A stretch of DNA of 64,000 nt, from assembly GCA_032358165.1 (NCBI GenBank), contig JAALGY010000016.1, positions 868,001-932,000 of the forward strand, written 5' to 3'. This DNA comes from Diplosphaera chodatii. Lineage: Eukaryota > Chlorophyta > Trebouxiophyceae > Prasiolales > Stichococcaceae. The position numbers and the translations under genes were made by a program. A model generated the notes under the pieces. That model had not been told where the DNA came from. It did not search any database and saw nothing but the letters and a program-made list of their open reading frames with translations. The stretch's first letter is position 1. Each line of letters starts with the position of its first letter. This document shows, one piece after another, positions 60,452 through 64,000 of this stretch.

Positions 60452-63400
60452 ATGGCGCAAACCCTGCTCGTGTGTGGCCCCCACACAGAGGACTGGAGCC
60501 AAGAAAAGAATGTTATCGCCAAACACGGTGACCGTCATGCTTATCTGGCTCTGGATGTTCACGCATTTCTCATGCGCTGCCGCACAGTGTGCTCATGGGT
60601 GTCAGTGGGTTCTGGGCGTGGTTCGCAGGGTACACAGGGCATGTGGAACTCTGCAACGAGGGCCACTCAGCATGGTGTGCTGTCACCTTCCCATCTCTTG
60701 CAGCCGCTGACGCCTGCGGAGCAGACTTGCAGCGTGCGCCTCCCTCGTGCTTTCGCACACATGGTCAATGCCACATGATTTGAACGGTGTATGGCCGAGC
60801 GAGCTAGCAAAGTGCTGAGGGTACCACCCTCCCCGTCTGCAGTGCCATTCATCTGCGGTGCTGTCGTCCCTGCAGAGCGCTTTGGCCACTTGCGGGCATG
60901 CGTGGAACCAGACTGGCAGGCTTCTGGCAATAGCGAGGCAAGTGCCAATGCGGACCTCATCCAGCTGGCAGAGTGGCTGGGCTGCCGTGACGAGCCGCAT
61001 GCGCTGCCGCAGCACAAGGCGGTGTGCCTGGCGCGGGGCGCGGCTGCAGTTCTGGCAGCACTGAAACACGCCGGGGGCGCGGCCGCGCTCGCAGAGGCAG
61101 ACCCCGCGGCGGCCACCTGCCTGGGCCAGGGCCTCATGCAGGCGGCCGGCGACTTCTGCCGCCGCTGGCTGCCCAGCGGCACGCGCAGCCGTGTGGCGGA
61201 CGCCTTTGCGGCTCTGGGGCCGTTCGCCCTGGTGGCTGCAGCCGCCGACCTACGCCACGGCTTGCCTGGCTCCGCACAGCGCGCATGCACCGCCGGCTGG
61301 CTCACTCACAGCCTCCTGCAGAGCCACATCTCTGCTGCAGCAAGCGACGAGCAGCGTGAATGCCGAACCGCTATGGTGCCAGCAGGCTTCGGTCGGGTGA
61401 GTCCTCAGGAACATGCCGGTGCAGGTCTTGTTGCGGCAATGCTTGGCAGGGACTGTGGTGATGCCTGCCGAATTCAGGCAGCTTTCTGTCCTGTCCACAC
61501 GCTGTTGCTAGTCGTGTGTGGCTCACGTTTCAGTTGCGGAACTGATGCATGTGTCCACAGCTGAGTACTCGTACGTGTATGATTGCAGACGTGTCTGCTG
61601 CTTGCTGTTGACAATCGTCTGTACATGACCGCAGTCGGTGCCAGCAGCGTGCCTCGACTTGCTGCAAGCAGTGGCAGACGCACTCTCAGACTGGTCAGCG
61701 GCTCTTGGCAGGGTAGAGAAGCAACAGAAGCAGCTGGCTTGCACACAGCAGCCTGCACAGCTACACTTGGTCGATGAGCTGCGTGAGTCCAGCGTCTGGC
61801 TTCCGCTGGCAGTGGGGAGCCTGCTGCAGTGCCTGGAGGTGCTAAACGGAGTAGATGAGCGGCACCTGGTGGACACCCTGGGGCACCTGGTCACCAAGGT
61901 GTTGTCAGTGGCTGCTGGCTCCTACCTGCTGAGACTGACTTCCAATGCTTGTGAGCTGCTCAGCTGCATGCACAGCGGCAGCCGGAGGCAAATGTTCGCT
62001 GAGCCACAGTGCCATGCCTCTGCACAGCAGGAACCTCGGTTGCACCTTTACTAGCTGTCACACCAAGCTTATGTGAGGCAGTACATTGTCCATTTACAGG
62101 TTGTTTTGCTCATACACCTGAGCGAGCGCGCAGCTGCGGCTGCGATGTGGGCTCCAGAGTCCAACCTGCCAGCTGCTACCTGTGTGGGCCAGCTGCATCG
62201 AGTCGTCGTAGCCATTCTGCCCACCAAGGATTTTTCTGTGCTGCCGACAGTGGGTGAGTCGCTGGGGTGCCCGGGCAAAAATGCAGCACATGCATGATGC
62301 AAATGCTTGCAATAGGCAGTGTATGCTCCCGTCTTGTACAATGTCGGCCTGTTGGAGCTACATGAGGTACATGTGCCAGTGCGCAGGTACATGTTGCACG
62401 GGCATAACTTACATGACTTGGCTTGAAGCCATTCATAATGTCCACCTGCCGAGATCATAGTTTCGCACCGAGAAACGGCAGCTGTGTGGCATTGCGTAGA
62501 CCAGGCGGCTCCAGGCTTCAATGACTGACCTCCAAAGCATATGTTGCACTGCGCAGAGCAGGCGCGCCGTGCTGCTGCGGGGTGGCCGGCTTTGCATGCC
62601 GCCGTGCTGAGAGCCCTGGGCATTGCCCTCGATCATCTGGCAGATCCCCTGCACGTTGGGCTGCTGCTGTACCTGTCACTGCTGGCACATGCCACACGGC
62701 TAGGTACACAGCTGCGCCAGCCTCTCATTACCTTTGGTGCAGCACACATGCAGTCCTCGAGTTGGCCTAGTGTTGGCATATGTAGCAGCTTGACAAAAGG
62801 CGGCACTGATGCGGTGAGCGGGACATGCAGTTGTGACAACTTGGCTGCTCTGCAGACGGCCCCTGCCAGAAGGACATCGTCAGCTTCCTGGCGCAGCTGG
62901 CCCGAGTGCAGCAGCTGGCTGTCAGCTGGCTCAGCGACCCTGCGCCGGACGCTGAACCGCCGTGCAGCAGGGCGGCAGAGGTCTTGCCTGTGACTGTGGA
63001 GCGGCTCCCATCTAAAGATCGGGTGTGAAGCTTTACCTGCAGTTGCCGGCAAGATTTTTTGCATGAGACGCACTGGCAGCATGGCGGACTCTTTAATTGC
63101 TTCATACTAGCCAATAACTGCGCCAGGCCACCAGAGGCCCGTTGCACTCCCGCCCAGCAAATCGACAATGTATTTGACATGGCATGTGGGCAGGCACAAA
63201 CCTGATTTCATTGCTCAAACGGCAATGTGTGTCACAAGTAGATGCTGAAGATAATGCCTTCGTTCCTGTTGTGCAGTTGGCCTTGCTGATGGACCTCAAC
63301 ATCTTTCCTCTGAGCACAGCTGTTCAGGTGAGTGGCATTTGAGTCCGTACACCCACGCAGCTGTCGTTGTTGCATGTGCGAATGGTGTGACAGAGCCCTT

Positions 63401-64000
63401 CTGCTCGATAAGTCATTATGAGAACTCACAGCTACTGTGTATGTTGTAGAGTGTGTCCAAGGCCTGCGCCAACGGTTCCAGCAAGATCAGCACCGACTGC
63501 ATCTTCCACTCGGGGGCGGTTGATGCACTGGCTGCCGCAGTGCAGGTAGCTCCCATTCCTGATGCCCAATCAACGGGCAGTTTCAACAGCTGCCCTAGCC
63601 TCGATGCCTCCACATCTCAGATGCCAATGCAGTTCCTACCTGCCAATGGCCCAAAGGTTGACCAGGCAGCAAGCAGCATTGCAACCTATGCAATCCCAAT
63701 GCACAGGCGACACCATGCAAAAACGTGCAGCACCCGGACGTTGGCGTCATTATTGGCCGGTGTGACCGCTGCCATGCTTTGGGACTGTTCGAGGCTGCAG
63801 GCGTGCTGCTGCAAATCACGCCGGTGGGATGAGCTTTGCACCCTCTGGCATTGCTGCAACACGGTCTTGTATCTTGTAGCATGTAGCCTCTCTGTGAGCG
63901 ATCTCCTGTCATGCATGCCCTTGGGCTGAGTGACATGCTACAGCTGACAGCTGCCACGGGAGGCTTATGCCCCCATCTAACGCCCGTGTGCTGCCTGTAG
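60452..64000 (+). CDS. U10: RRM-like / helical / (U-box) protein, cut by the window end
   Basis: Exons 1-10 are present: 60452-60527, 60629-60733, 60876-61396, 61635-61898, 62100-62253, 62557-62703, 62856-63022, 63277-63327, 63450-63545, 63707-63823, all in family phases and without stops. It starts MAQTLLVCGPHTEDWSQEKN, and exon 2 reads HVELCNEGHSAWCAVTF. Exon 5 has the longer end (FSVLPTVG) shared with U3. Exon 10 is divergent: the usual SSCLAPGLFEAAGALL segment reads CHALGLFEAAGVLL. The window ends on TGCCTGTAG, which looks like the acceptor of exon 11, so exons 11-14 and the U-box should begin at the next base. Function is inferred from the sister copies because the U-box is not in view. 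Confidence 0.8.

Noticed and set aside
1..64000. Transposons, tRNA or rRNA genes
   Set aside because: No transposase, reverse transcriptase or integrase motif, and no long terminal or inverted repeats were seen; no tRNA or rRNA sequence was recognised by eye.

Overview
The window is nuclear DNA from a eukaryote, most likely a chlorophyte green alga. The coding sequence is GC-rich and full of CAG/GCTGC triplets. Almost every gene is split into many short exons by GT..TGCAG introns of about 100-400 bases. There are no operons, ribosome binding sites, rRNA or tRNA. The exact lineage (a Chlorophyceae-type alga is my guess) cannot be fixed from the window alone.

Two kinds of gene fill it. The first is a tandem family, called U1-U10 here, repeating about every 5.4-5.8 kb. 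Each intact member has 14 exons with the same intron phases and encodes about 955-1000 residues. Exons 1-2 (residues about 1-60) read as a divergent RRM-like fold. Exons 3-13 encode an Ala/Leu-rich helical region with ARM-like segments. Exon 14 starts with a Lys/Arg-rich motif, runs through a low-complexity linker and ends in a 71-residue U-box, the E2-binding domain of ubiquitin ligases. I know of no described protein with the order RRM-like, helical/ARM-like, U-box.

The second kind is a single gene on the minus strand (18812 to about 23837 or 24014). It splices in silico, with all phases agreeing, into a TIR-NB-ARC-LRR receptor of about 1,370 residues with about 23 LRRs. It has an intact P-loop, a kinase-2 Asp pair, and the Glu that is catalytic in NADase TIRs.

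Layout: 1-460, decayed U-box tail of an upstream copy; 1023-6008 U1; 6453-11676 U2; 12075-17240 U3; 18812-24014 the TIR-NB-LRR gene (minus); 25311-25544 U-box fragment; 26289-31255 U4 (pseudogene); 31984-36990 U5; 37687-42854 U6; 43390-48406 U7; 48733-53626 U8 (minus, inverted); 54218-54283 orphan first exon; 54669-59745 U9 (pseudogene); 60452-64000 U10, cut by the window end.

The picture is a birth-and-death cluster: duplicated, inverted, truncated and dying copies around one plant-type immune receptor. A working hypothesis, not shown by the sequence, is that the U-box proteins recognise a ligand (perhaps RNA) through a diversifying N-terminus and ubiquitinate targets through a conserved C-terminus, and that the TIR-NB-LRR gene in the same cluster belongs to the same defence function.
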